Shown one piece after another: positions 1 through 8,101 of a stretch of DNA of 64,000 bases. This DNA is from Paenibacillus sacheonensis (GTDB lineage Bacteria > Bacillota > Bacilli > Paenibacillales > Paenibacillaceae): the NCBI RefSeq assembly GCF_009909195.1, contig NZ_JAAAMU010000001.1, positions 434,001 through 498,000 on the forward strand, read 5' to 3'. Each line of letters opens with the position of its first letter. The first letter of the stretch is position 1. The position numbers and the translations under genes are program-made. The notes beneath the pieces were generated by a model. The model was given only the letters and a program-made list of their open reading frames with translations. It was not told the DNA's origin and made no database searches.

Positions 1-93
1 TACAAGAAGATGAATTGGCGCGAGCAATATCCGACGATCAAGATCGAACCGAAGGTGAAGGTTACGATTCTGAATACCGGCATCTTGGAATGA
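1..93 (+). CDS. C-terminal end of a Ger(x)C-like germination protein (partial)
   Basis: Only the last 30 codons lie in the window, ending in TGA at 91-93. The peptide contains WREQYPTIKIEPKVKV and ends NTGILE. This matches the usual end of Ger(x)C (GerAC-type) lipoproteins, which finish with a W-x-x-x-(F/Y)P-x-(I/V) segment, alternating V/K residues and a final (R/N)TG(L/I). Those proteins are subunits of spore nutrient receptors. The assignment rests on a short tail, so it is tentative; the upstream sequence would settle it. Confidence 0.5.
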   Translation, partial: YKKMNWREQYPTIKIEPKVKVTILNTGILE

Positions 94-148
94 CGACGGC
101 AAGCCTTCGGAGTCGTCATGACAGACTGGATTAAAGTTACTTTGCCGA

Positions 149-185
149 CAAGCATGCGAGTCATCGCATGCTTGTTTGGTTTGCG
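149..185 (+). terminator. Intrinsic terminator after the Ger(x)C-like gene
   Basis: An 11-bp perfect stem (149-159 with 164-174, arm CAAGCATGCGA) has a 4-nt loop and is followed by a T-rich stretch (TTTGGTTTGCGTTT). A second weak inverted repeat, ATGACGAC/GTCGTCAT at 90-97 and 112-119, lies at the stop codon. Confidence 0.75.
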
Positions 186-240
186 TTTCCCCTCTCCGCC
201 AACCTTTCAAGATTTTCATACCCAAACGTAAAAAATTTAA

Positions 241-269
241 TGAACAAAATCGCCGGCTGCCTCTATAAT
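241..269 (+). promoter_or_regulatory. Likely sigma-A promoter of the two-component operon
   Basis: TGAACA at 241-246, a 17-bp spacer, and a perfect TATAAT at 264-269. It lies after the upstream terminator and about 95 bp before the kinase start chosen at 363. Transcription from here would exclude the upstream in-frame start at 168. Confidence 0.6.
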
Positions 270-362
270 TACAGGCATGGCTTTATTTCGGCTTTGCTGA
301 TTTGCGATAACAGCATTCGGCGTTTACCCATAGACGATGGCGAGACAAGGGGATTAGGGCAG

Positions 363-2231
363 ATGAAGACGAGCAAGAGCTATACGAGGGCGACCCACGC
401 GCTGTTGATCCCGTATCGGTTCATTACGAGATCCCTGTATCGCAAAATTTGGTTTTGTTTCTTCGTGACCATTACGATTACGGTTATTGCGCTCGGCTTG
501 GATTACTACGTGCAGACGTCCTCCGATATTAAGGACCGGGCGATCGGCAACATGGAGCTGATCAGCAGCCAGTCCGCCGCGACGCTGGAATCGTACATGC
601 TGAACGTGAAGAATTTCGCCTGGGAATATTTCGGAGATAAGGATTTTCAGCAGTTCGTCAAAGACCTCGGGGCCGATCCCGAGACGTACAGCCATTATTC
701 CACGAAATTCAGCCAGTTTATGTCCCGCAACCCCGTCGCGGATTTGATCATGGTGAGCCAGCTGAACGGGGGCAACCGTCTGACCTCCGGCGGCCTCAGC
801 AAGGCCAGCAGCCTCGATATCGATTATGATCAATTGAAAACGATTGCAATCGCGAACGACGGCAAAGGCGTCTGGCTGCCTACGGTGGCCATCGATCCGC
901 GGACGAAGAAATCGACGAAGACGCTGATCTTCGTTCAAGCGGTCAAAACGATCAACTTCAACTCGGATAATCCCGTCGTCGGAGTGATGTTCATCCGGCT
1001 CTCTTCCGATTTCATCAAAGGCTGGCTGGGCGAGATCGGCAACGAGGAGCAGGGCCAGTACGAGCTTGTCGATGCCAAGGACGGCAAGGTCATGTTCGCG
1101 CTCGACGAGAAACAGCTCGGCGAACGCTTGACGGGACTCGATCCGTTATTCGCGTTCAGCTACCATGTGAATTCCCGTTATCTCTACGCCGACCATCAGG
1201 GCGAGAGGACGCTGTTCGTCTCCAACAAGCTCGACAACACATCCTGGGTGCTCGTCGGGCAGGTGCCGCTGAACGTGCTGCTAGAGCAAGTGAACGAGCT
1301 CGCGCTGCGAACGCTGATTATCGGCGCCGTCTGCTTGCTTGGGGCGATGATCATTGCCAGCATCCTCTCCTCCAAAATCATTACGCCGCTCAAGCAGCTG
1401 AAGAAAGGGATCATCTCGATCGAGAAAGGCGATTACAACATCTCCGTCCCGGTGTCCTCGAAGGACGAGATCGGCTATTTCGTCAGGCGGTTCAATCAGA
1501 TGGCCAAAGAAATCAACATGCTGATCGTCAAAGTGTACGAGGCGGATCTCGTCAAGAAGGATGCGGAGATCAAGTCGCTGCAATCGCAGATCAATCCGCA
1601 TTTCCTGTACAACACGCTCGGCATGATCGACAGTCTGGCGGCCTTGCACGATGACGACCGAATCAGCATGATCAGCTCCAACCTGGCCAAGATGTTCCGC
1701 TATAACATCAGCGCCGGACATATGTCCACGCTTCAAGCGGAAATCCGTCAGCTCGAAATTTACTTGTCCATCCAGCAGGTCCGGTTCTCGGACCGGCTCA
1801 GCTACTCGATCGACATGGAAGACGGACTGCAAACGATCCTAACCCCGAAGCTGCTGCTCCAGCCGCTCGTAGAAAACAGCTTCATGCACGGCATCGACCA
1901 TCTCCCCGCGGGCGGGGAGATCCGGATCCGGGCCTGCAGCCTGTCGGATACGGATGCCGCCATTACCGTGTGGAACAACGGTCCGCCGATCCATCCGGAG
2001 CGGCTCGCATCGCTGCAAACGATGCTCGAACAGTGCCAGCAGCAGAATTACGCGGGCAATGCCGCATCGTCGATCGGCCTGTTCAACGTGCAATACCGAA
2101 TCAAGCTCGTCTTCGGCAATCACTACGGCTTAGCGTTGGACAGCGGCGAGGAGCAGGGGACGACGGTGACGGTATGGGTCAAAAAAATGCGGGTGGAGGA
2201 GGCTCACGATGAAATTAATGATCGTCGATGA
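363..2231 (+). CDS. YesM/LytS-type sensor histidine kinase
   Basis: Membrane sensor kinase, probably reporting an extracellular carbohydrate. The N-terminus is cytoplasmic and basic, TM1 lies near residues 35-55, then comes a ~240-residue extracytoplasmic sensor region, TM2 (about 310-335), a HAMP linker (about 336-390), and the His_kinase/HATPase pair. The phosphoacceptor His413 sits in QINPHFLYNTL, typical of the family with PF06580. The reading frame is open from 168, but that part crosses the terminator and the promoter at 241-269. ATG 363, preceded by AAGGGGA, is therefore preferred and gives 622 residues. The stop overlaps the response-regulator gene by 23 bp, so the two are translationally coupled. 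Confidence 0.9.
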   Translation: MKTSKSYTRATHALLIPYRFITRSLYRKIWFCFFVTITITVIALGLDYYVQTSSDIKDRAIGNMELISSQSAATLESYMLNVKNFAWEYFGDKDFQQFVKDLGADPETYSHYSTKFSQFMSRNPVADLIMVSQLNGGNRLTSGGLSKASSLDIDYDQLKTIAIANDGKGVWLPTVAIDPRTKKSTKTLIFVQAVKTINFNSDNPVVGVMFIRLSSDFIKGWLGEIGNEEQGQYELVDAKDGKVMFALDEKQLGERLTGLDPLFAFSYHVNSRYLYADHQGERTLFVSNKLDNTSWVLVGQVPLNVLLEQVNELALRTLIIGAVCLLGAMIIASILSSKIITPLKQLKKGIISIEKGDYNISVPVSSKDEIGYFVRRFNQMAKEINMLIVKVYEADLVKKDAEIKSLQSQINPHFLYNTLGMIDSLAALHDDDRISMISSNLAKMFRYNISAGHMSTLQAEIRQLEIYLSIQQVRFSDRLSYSIDMEDGLQTILTPKLLLQPLVENSFMHGIDHLPAGGEIRIRACSLSDTDAAITVWNNGPPIHPERLASLQTMLEQCQQQNYAGNAASSIGLFNVQYRIKLVFGNHYGLALDSGEEQGTTVTVWVKKMRVEEAHDEINDRR

Positions 2232-3831
2232 CGAACAATTGATGCGGCAGGGCATTCGCAAGAAGATACAAACGACGGGGCTGCCCTTGACGGTGATCGC
2301 GGAAGCGGGCGACGGGATGGAAGCGCTGGCCAAGCTTCGCGAGGAAGAGCCGGACATCGTCATCACGGACATTCGCATGCCGCAGATGGACGGCCTCGCC
2401 TTCCTGCAGGAGGCGCTGCAGATGAGGCCGGAGCTGCAGTTCATCGTGATCAGCGGCTACGGGGAATTCGAATACGCGCGGAAAGCGATCCAATACGGCG
2501 TGACGGACTATCTGCTGAAGCCGGTGGACAAGGAGGAGCTGAAGGAGAGCCTGACGCGCATCATGCGCAAGATCGACAGCCGCCGGCAGCAGCAGTCGCT
2601 TGGCGAGCAGGTCAAGCATTTGCAAGACCGCAGCGAGGAATCCCTTCGCGACCAGATGCTCAGCAAGCTGATTCAGTACGGCGACGATTCGCGGCAGCAG
2701 GCGGCCGCAAGAGACGAGCGAATCTTGGAGATGACGCGCGCATGCGGTTATTTTGCGGCGGTCGTCTTTCAGCTCGAGCCGTTCAAGCTCCCGCATCTCT
2801 CCTTCCGTACGGACGACGAGAAGCTGCTCTGGTTCGCGGTGCAGAATATTATCTCTACCGTCTTGGCCGCGACGGGCCGCAACGGCGTGCTCTTCCGCCA
2901 CGTCATGCACGAGAACGAGCTGGTCTACGTGCTCGGCGGGCAGACGCCGGTGGAAGCCGAGTCGCTGCAGCGGGAGCTGGAACATATTCTGGAGGGCATC
3001 CGCTGTCATCTGAAGCTCGATGCGACGATCGGCTGCGGCACGGCGGTTCGTCAGATGGAGGTCATTCAACAATCGTACCAGCATGCGAAGCAGTCGCTGC
3101 GCAATCGAATCATCCACGGTCCCGGACGGGTCTATATGGCGGAGAACGAATATATCAAGGCATCGCCGCATTCCATCGTCTCGAGAGAAGACGAAGCGTT
3201 CCTCCTCAGCTGCTTGAACGAATGCAACGCCGCTGCCATGCACGCCTGGATCGAACAGCGCGTAGAGGCGATCGCCGCCGACGGCGGAGTCGCTTTCTCG
3301 CATCTCGAGAGTTTCTGCGTGGAATTCCATCTGCTGCTGCGCAAATATTTGCTGACGCAGACCGGCATCCCCGAATGGATGATCGGCGAGCTGGACGATC
3401 TGCTGCACTGGCTGCAGGGACTGGAGCATTGGCGCCAAATTCCGAAGCCGCTCATCGAAATGGTGCACAACATTATCGGACAATTGTATAAGCTGCGTCA
3501 TTCGTCCGAGTATATCGCGATCGACGAGGTCAAGCTGTTCATCGATCAATCCTTGCACGAGCCGCTGAATCTGCAGATGATCGCCGAACGGTTCTTCTTT
3601 CACCCGAGCTATTTCTCCCGCCGGTTCAAGGAGCGGTTCGGCGAGAACTTCGTCAACTACCTGACGAATGCCAGAATCCGCAAGTCGGAGTCGCTGCTGC
3701 GGGATCCCAACTTGAAAATCCAACAGGTCGCCGAGCTGGTCGGTTTCAAGGACGCCGCGTATTTCAGCAGCGTATTCCGCAAGGCGACCGGCATGACGCC
3801 GAATCAATTCCGCACGCTAAACGCCGAATGA
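2209..3831 (+). CDS. YesN-type response regulator with AraC DNA-binding domain
   Basis: Partner of the overlapping kinase. The receiver domain (about 1-120) has the acidic pocket DDE, phosphoacceptor Asp54 in ITDIRMPQMDG and Lys104 in LLKPVD. A long middle region (about 130-430) of the kind found in YesN-like regulators follows. The C-terminal AraC helix-turn-helix pair (about 435-540) contains PSYFSRRFKERFG and the family signature AAYFSSVFRKATGMTPNQFR. The start codon lies inside the kinase gene. It most likely activates the adjacent solute-binding protein and permease genes, as is usual for this arrangement in Paenibacillus. Confidence 0.92.
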   Translation: MKLMIVDDEQLMRQGIRKKIQTTGLPLTVIAEAGDGMEALAKLREEEPDIVITDIRMPQMDGLAFLQEALQMRPELQFIVISGYGEFEYARKAIQYGVTDYLLKPVDKEELKESLTRIMRKIDSRRQQQSLGEQVKHLQDRSEESLRDQMLSKLIQYGDDSRQQAAARDERILEMTRACGYFAAVVFQLEPFKLPHLSFRTDDEKLLWFAVQNIISTVLAATGRNGVLFRHVMHENELVYVLGGQTPVEAESLQRELEHILEGIRCHLKLDATIGCGTAVRQMEVIQQSYQHAKQSLRNRIIHGPGRVYMAENEYIKASPHSIVSREDEAFLLSCLNECNAAAMHAWIEQRVEAIAADGGVAFSHLESFCVEFHLLLRKYLLTQTGIPEWMIGELDDLLHWLQGLEHWRQIPKPLIEMVHNIIGQLYKLRHSSEYIAIDEVKLFIDQSLHEPLNLQMIAERFFFHPSYFSRRFKERFGENFVNYLTNARIRKSESLLRDPNLKIQQVAELVGFKDAAYFSSVFRKATGMTPNQFRTLNAE

Positions 3832-3897
3832 GCACGGGCCCTGCAGGCGCGAACGACGCCTCAGACGGTTATATAGACCGGCCCGCATGTCTTGAAA

Positions 3898-3931
3898 CGA
3901 AAGCCGCCGGAATCCGTTCCGGCGGCTTTCG
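3898..3931 (+). terminator. Strong hairpin after the response regulator
   Basis: A 15-bp perfect stem (arm CGAAAGCCGCCGGAA, 3898-3912 with 3917-3931) has a 4-nt TCCG loop. There is no U tract, so it may act as an mRNA 3' end or a weak terminator and partly separate regulator and transporter expression. Confidence 0.55.
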
Positions 3932-4070
3932 CATCGCCGGGCGAGTGCCGCAACGTCAAGATATTCATAGTTCACAAGTACGTTATTTCCATTAACGGGC
4001 CGTTCCTTTCCCGCTATGATTAATTCGTAAGCACAACCAATCAGATATTCCATTAGGAGGAACGCATCGC

Positions 4071-5531
4071 ATGAAAAAGCATGGGGGAATCAAGAAATCG
4101 GCTTCCGTACTGGTCGCGGCCACGATCGTAGCCGGACTGCTGTCGGCTTGCGGATCGGAGAAAGAGGATAACGCAGGCGGCACGAACAACGCCGCCTCGC
4201 AGACGAACAACGCATCGGAAGGGACGAACGCAAGCGCGAACGACACGACGAACGCTCCCGCTAACACAGGAGACGCCGCAGCAGATGCCGTCGTGGAAAT
4301 CACGGTATGGGATCAGCCTTCTCCGGATGATCCGGCCAAGTCGTTCGTCGAAGAGCAGTTCGCCAAATTCGATGCCGCGCATCCGAACATTAAAGTGAAG
4401 CACGTGGAAGCCTGGCAGCCGGACGTTCGCGAGAAATTCCTGACGGCGGTTGCCGGCGGCGAAGGTCCGGACCTGTCGTACTCGGCTTTCCCGGATATGC
4501 AGGTCTACATTCCGAAGGGAATCGCGGCCGACATTACGGATCTCGTCAACGGCTCGCCGGATAAGGACCGCTTCATCGACGGCGCGTTCAACCTCGCGAC
4601 CAAGGACGGCAAGATCTACGGCATTCCGAACGACATGTACACGAGCGGCTTGATCTATAACAAAAAGCTGTTCGCGAACGCGGGCATCACGGCACCGCCG
4701 AAGACCTGGGAAGAGTTCGCGGCGGACGCGCAGCTCGTGCAGCAGAAGAACGCCGGCATCGTCGGCTTCGATATTCTCGGCATGGACTGGGCGGATTGGC
4801 ACTTCGAGTATTACGTCTGGCAGGCCGGCGGCGACTTGACGGAGCAGCAGCCGGACGGAACGGCCAAGCTGACGTTCACGTCCGACGCGGCCGTCAAAGC
4901 GCTTCAATACTACAAGGATCTGAAATGGAAATACAACGTGACGCAGAAGAACGTCGTGCAGGATATCGGCGAGAACGAGAAAGACTTCTACAGCGGCCGC
5001 TCCGCGATGATCATCGGCACGTCCGACAGCTTCACGAACTTCGTGGGCAGAGGCATGAACCCGGACGATATCGGCTTCGCGCCGTTCCCGGCCGGTCCAT
5101 CGGGCAAAGCGCCGGCTCAAGTCGGCGGCAGCTTCTGGATGCTGAATCCCAAATCCTCCCCCGAGCAGCAGAAGGCGGCGTTCGATTACGCGATGTTCTC
5201 CATGTCCAAGGAATCCCAGGACGCGCTGGGTCAATTCAAGGTCGACAACGGTCTCGGCCTGCGTCCGTTCACCGTGCTCAAGGACTTCGACGTGACGAAA
5301 TTCATCAAGGACGTTCCGCAGGACTACCTGGATGCCGTCAATGAATCGGCGAAGGACCAGCATCTGGAGTACTTCCTGAAGAGCAGCCTGAGCAGCTACC
5401 TCGTCAAGCCGATCCAGAAAGTATTGCTGGATAAGAACGCGGATCCGGCGGCAGAGCTGCAAAAGGCGCAGGATCTGGCTCAGAAAGAAGTTATCGATAA
5501 GTACAACAACGACCTTAAAGCGGCAAAATAA
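4071..5531 (+). CDS. Sugar ABC transporter solute-binding lipoprotein
   Basis: Extracellular receptor of a carbohydrate importer (SBP family 1, 486 residues). A basic N-terminus and hydrophobic core lead to the lipobox LLSAC, giving a lipidated Cys, then a ~50-residue N/T/A/S-rich flexible linker. The mature domain begins at ITVWDQPSPDD and shows the family features of a periplasmic-binding fold, such as GIPNDMYTSGLIYNKKLF and DFYSGRSAMIIGTSD. The ribosome binding site TTAGGAGGAA precedes ATG 4071. It is followed by two permease genes and preceded by the two-component pair. No ATPase gene is present in this locus, as expected where a shared MsmX-type ATPase serves several importers. Confidence 0.9.
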   Translation: MKKHGGIKKSASVLVAATIVAGLLSACGSEKEDNAGGTNNAASQTNNASEGTNASANDTTNAPANTGDAAADAVVEITVWDQPSPDDPAKSFVEEQFAKFDAAHPNIKVKHVEAWQPDVREKFLTAVAGGEGPDLSYSAFPDMQVYIPKGIAADITDLVNGSPDKDRFIDGAFNLATKDGKIYGIPNDMYTSGLIYNKKLFANAGITAPPKTWEEFAADAQLVQQKNAGIVGFDILGMDWADWHFEYYVWQAGGDLTEQQPDGTAKLTFTSDAAVKALQYYKDLKWKYNVTQKNVVQDIGENEKDFYSGRSAMIIGTSDSFTNFVGRGMNPDDIGFAPFPAGPSGKAPAQVGGSFWMLNPKSSPEQQKAAFDYAMFSMSKESQDALGQFKVDNGLGLRPFTVLKDFDVTKFIKDVPQDYLDAVNESAKDQHLEYFLKSSLSSYLVKPIQKVLLDKNADPAAELQKAQDLAQKEVIDKYNNDLKAAK

Positions 5532-5548
5532 TAACGGCGAACCGGCAA

Positions 5549-5576
5549 ATCGGGATTTCCAATCGGAGATCCCGAT
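5549..5576 (+). terminator. Intercistronic stem-loop, likely partial terminator or mRNA stabiliser
   Basis: A 12-bp stem (5549-5560 with 5565-5576, one G-U pair) with an AATC loop, followed by GGTTTTC. Its place between the binding-protein gene and the first permease suits the usual excess of binding protein over permease. Confidence 0.6.
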
Positions 5577-5603
5577 GGTTTTCATAAGGTAGGTGGAGCG
5601 GAA

Positions 5604-6557
5604 ATGGGAAATCAAGTGGAGCTGAAACAAGGGGCTGCCGCACAAGCGCAAACACAGGCGCAGACACAGAAGCAGATGCAGACCCGATCGCGCGCGCGCT
5701 TCAACATTCGTTGGACGCCGATTCTGTTCTTGCTGCCGTCCATCATCGTGTTTTTCGTATTCAAATATTATCTGATACTCGATGCGGTCTATATCAGCTT
5801 GTTCAACTACGATATCGTGAGCCCGCCCGGCAAATTCGTCGGCCTCGGCAATTACTTCGAATTTCTGAAATCCGAGACGTTCTGGGTGGCGATGAAAAAC
5901 ACGTTCATCTTCTTCCTCTTGTCGGTGGCGATCGTCTTCTGGGTGCCGATTGTGCAGGCCTTGTTCCTGTCGCAGGTCAAGCGCTTCAACGGATTTTACC
6001 GCGTGCTGTACCAGATTCCCGGCGTGCTTCCGGTCGTGGCCGGCGTCCTGCTGTGGAAGTGGATGTACAATCCCGACCGCGGCCTGTTCAATTATTTGCT
6101 CGCCAAGATCGGCCTGGGACCCTATGGCTGGCTGAACGATCTGCACATGACGAAGTTCGCCATCGTCCTGCCCGGCTTTTTCACGGGAGGCGGAATCGGC
6201 GTGCTGCTCTACTACGCGGCGATCAAGTCGATCTCGGCGGAATTATTCGAAGCGGCCAAAATCGACGGCTGCGGACCGTGGCACCGAATGAAGATTATCA
6301 TTCTGCCGAACATCAAGTTCGTCATTTTGATCCAATTCGTCGGCTTCATGTCCGGTGTCCTGCTGTCGTTCGACAATATATTCGTCATGACGCAAGGAGG
6401 GCCAGCGGATGCCTCGCTCGTCGTCGCGCTCATGATTCAGCGGACGGCCTTCGTGCAGTCCAGGTTCGGCATCTCGGCAGCGCTGTCCTTCTTCATGTTC
6501 ATCGTCATCGCCGTGCTGACCGTTCTACAATTCCGCCTTCAAAGAGAGGATGACTAA
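5604..6557 (+). CDS. Sugar ABC transporter permease, MalF/UgpA type
   Basis: Inner-membrane subunit of the importer (317 residues). A Q/T-rich cytoplasmic N-terminus of about 30 residues precedes six predicted membrane segments. The cytoplasmic EAA loop is present as FEAAKIDGCGPWHRMKIII followed by LP, which docks the ATPase. The start at ATG 5604 is supported by AAGGTAGGTGGAGCGG upstream. It is separated by only 5 bp from the second permease, so the two are surely cotranscribed. Confidence 0.9.
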   Translation: MGNQVELKQGAAAQAQTQAQTQKQMQTRSRARFNIRWTPILFLLPSIIVFFVFKYYLILDAVYISLFNYDIVSPPGKFVGLGNYFEFLKSETFWVAMKNTFIFFLLSVAIVFWVPIVQALFLSQVKRFNGFYRVLYQIPGVLPVVAGVLLWKWMYNPDRGLFNYLLAKIGLGPYGWLNDLHMTKFAIVLPGFFTGGGIGVLLYYAAIKSISAELFEAAKIDGCGPWHRMKIIILPNIKFVILIQFVGFMSGVLLSFDNIFVMTQGGPADASLVVALMIQRTAFVQSRFGISAALSFFMFIVIAVLTVLQFRLQREDD

Positions 6558-6562
6558 GCGCA

Positions 6563-7879
6563 ATGAAGAGCCATCGCATCATTGAGAAAGGCGAACGTAA
6601 GCTCGCGGTCACCTCTTATGCCGTTACGGTCGTATTTATTATTCTCGGCATTCTTCCGCTCGTGTGGATGCTGCTGACGTCGATGATGGACAACGAATCC
6701 ATCGATGCCACAACGCCGAAGTTCCTGCCTGACATCCCGCGGACGATCGCCATCACGCTCGATTATTCGGGACAGCAGGATCAGAACGAGGAATTCTACC
6801 GCAAGGATGCCATGAAAGCGACCTGGTTTCCTTGGATGGCCAACATGCGGGAGAACATCGGAGAGATCAAAGTTACGGGCGTTAAGGACGGGCATGAGCT
6901 GTATAACTCCAAGACGACGGCTGCGGAATTCTACGTCGGGCAGCCGTTCATCGTTCCTACGCAGGTGTTCAACGACAATGTCATGAAAGCCAAGCTGCCG
7001 CGCATCAAGGAGAGCGGCTTGTCCAAATTCACGTACTACGGTCAAGGCAACAAGGCGGAAATCGAAAAGGCGAGTACGCTGTCGGATCAACCGCTCGGCA
7101 AGCAGTTCCAAGCTTTCTTCAGCGAGCGCAAGCTGCTGGACGGCAAAGTAACCTCGCTTGTGCAATCCCGCAATTGGCTGCGCCTGTTCGACAGCTACCG
7201 GAGCTTGAACATTCTGGCCTCGGAGGCCGCGGTCAGCTTCGGATTCTATCACTACTTCTTCAACAGCCTGCTGATCTGCGTCATCGTCATCGCCTGGCAG
7301 CTGACCTTCGGCGCCATGGCCAGCTATGCGCTGTCGCAGCTCCTGCGCAGCAAGAAGACGAAGTTCGTCGTGCTGATGTACTTCCTTGCGACGATCATGA
7401 TTCCGGGCGTATCCGTCTTGATTCCGCAATATCTGCTGATGCAGAAGCTGAATCTCGTGGACAATCTCTGGGCGGTCATCCTGCCGCACTTTGCCTGGGG
7501 CTTCGTCATCTTCTTGTTCAAAGGCTTCTTCGACCAGCTGCCCAAGGAGCTGCTGCAGGCGGCGCGCGTGGACGGCGCATCGGAGCTGAGAACGTTTCTT
7601 CGCATCGTCATACCGATGTCCGTGCCCGTGTTTACGATCGTCGCGGTCATGACGTTCATCCCGGTGTGGAACGACTTCCTATGGCCGTACGTCGTGACCA
7701 AATCGCATCATAACTGGACGTTCACGGTGGCGATGAACGATATGCAGGGGGGACGCAATCCGCGCGCGAACTGGATCAGCGCCGGCGGCGTCGTGTCGAT
7801 GATCCCGCTGCTGCTCGTCTTCTTGGGAACGCAGGGGGCCATCGAGAAAGGCATTAATTTTACGGGCATCAAAGGGTAG
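6563..7879 (+). CDS. Sugar ABC transporter permease, MalG type, with large insertion
   Basis: Second permease subunit. At 438 residues it is about 150 longer than the usual 270-300. TM1 is at about 18-40. Residues about 45-215 form a polar segment rich in K, E, Y and F, placed after TM1 where the family normally has a short outward loop. The remaining membrane segments and the EAA loop (LQAARVDGASELRTFLRIVIP) look normal and the frame is intact, so this is an inserted extracytoplasmic domain and not a fusion artefact. It may touch the binding protein. The start is ATG 6563, 5 bp after the first permease. Confidence 0.88.
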   Translation: MKSHRIIEKGERKLAVTSYAVTVVFIILGILPLVWMLLTSMMDNESIDATTPKFLPDIPRTIAITLDYSGQQDQNEEFYRKDAMKATWFPWMANMRENIGEIKVTGVKDGHELYNSKTTAAEFYVGQPFIVPTQVFNDNVMKAKLPRIKESGLSKFTYYGQGNKAEIEKASTLSDQPLGKQFQAFFSERKLLDGKVTSLVQSRNWLRLFDSYRSLNILASEAAVSFGFYHYFFNSLLICVIVIAWQLTFGAMASYALSQLLRSKKTKFVVLMYFLATIMIPGVSVLIPQYLLMQKLNLVDNLWAVILPHFAWGFVIFLFKGFFDQLPKELLQAARVDGASELRTFLRIVIPMSVPVFTIVAVMTFIPVWNDFLWPYVVTKSHHNWTFTVAMNDMQGGRNPRANWISAGGVVSMIPLLLVFLGTQGAIEKGINFTGIKG

Positions 7880-8101
7880 GGTCAGCGGTAAGGGCGGATT
7901 CGGATCGATGGCTTATCGGGTGCAAAGTGGACGAGGGCGGGGGAGCTCCGCCTTAACGTGAAGGAGGTGATGCTGCAGGCAGGACGTATGCGGGGATCGT
8001 CGGGCGACGATCGGAGGGAGGGAAGCGGAACAAGGGCGGCTCGCCTGCTTAGCCAGCTTGCATGCTAGCATTCTTCAATCTCGAGGAGGTATGAAAGACT
8101 A

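Noticed and set aside
168-362. N-terminal extension of the sensor kinase
   Set aside because: It overlaps a terminator and a promoter and has no ribosome site; ATG 363 fits better.
4053-6146. Large minus-strand open frame opposite the binding-protein and permease genes
   Set aside because: Shadow of high-G+C coding sequence; arginine/valine-rich, no domain, and the plus-strand genes are unambiguous.
7960-8101. Mini-ORFs before the secreted glycosidase (ATG AAA GAC TAA and one at 7967)
   Set aside because: The ribosome sites abut the start codons, and nothing conserved is seen.
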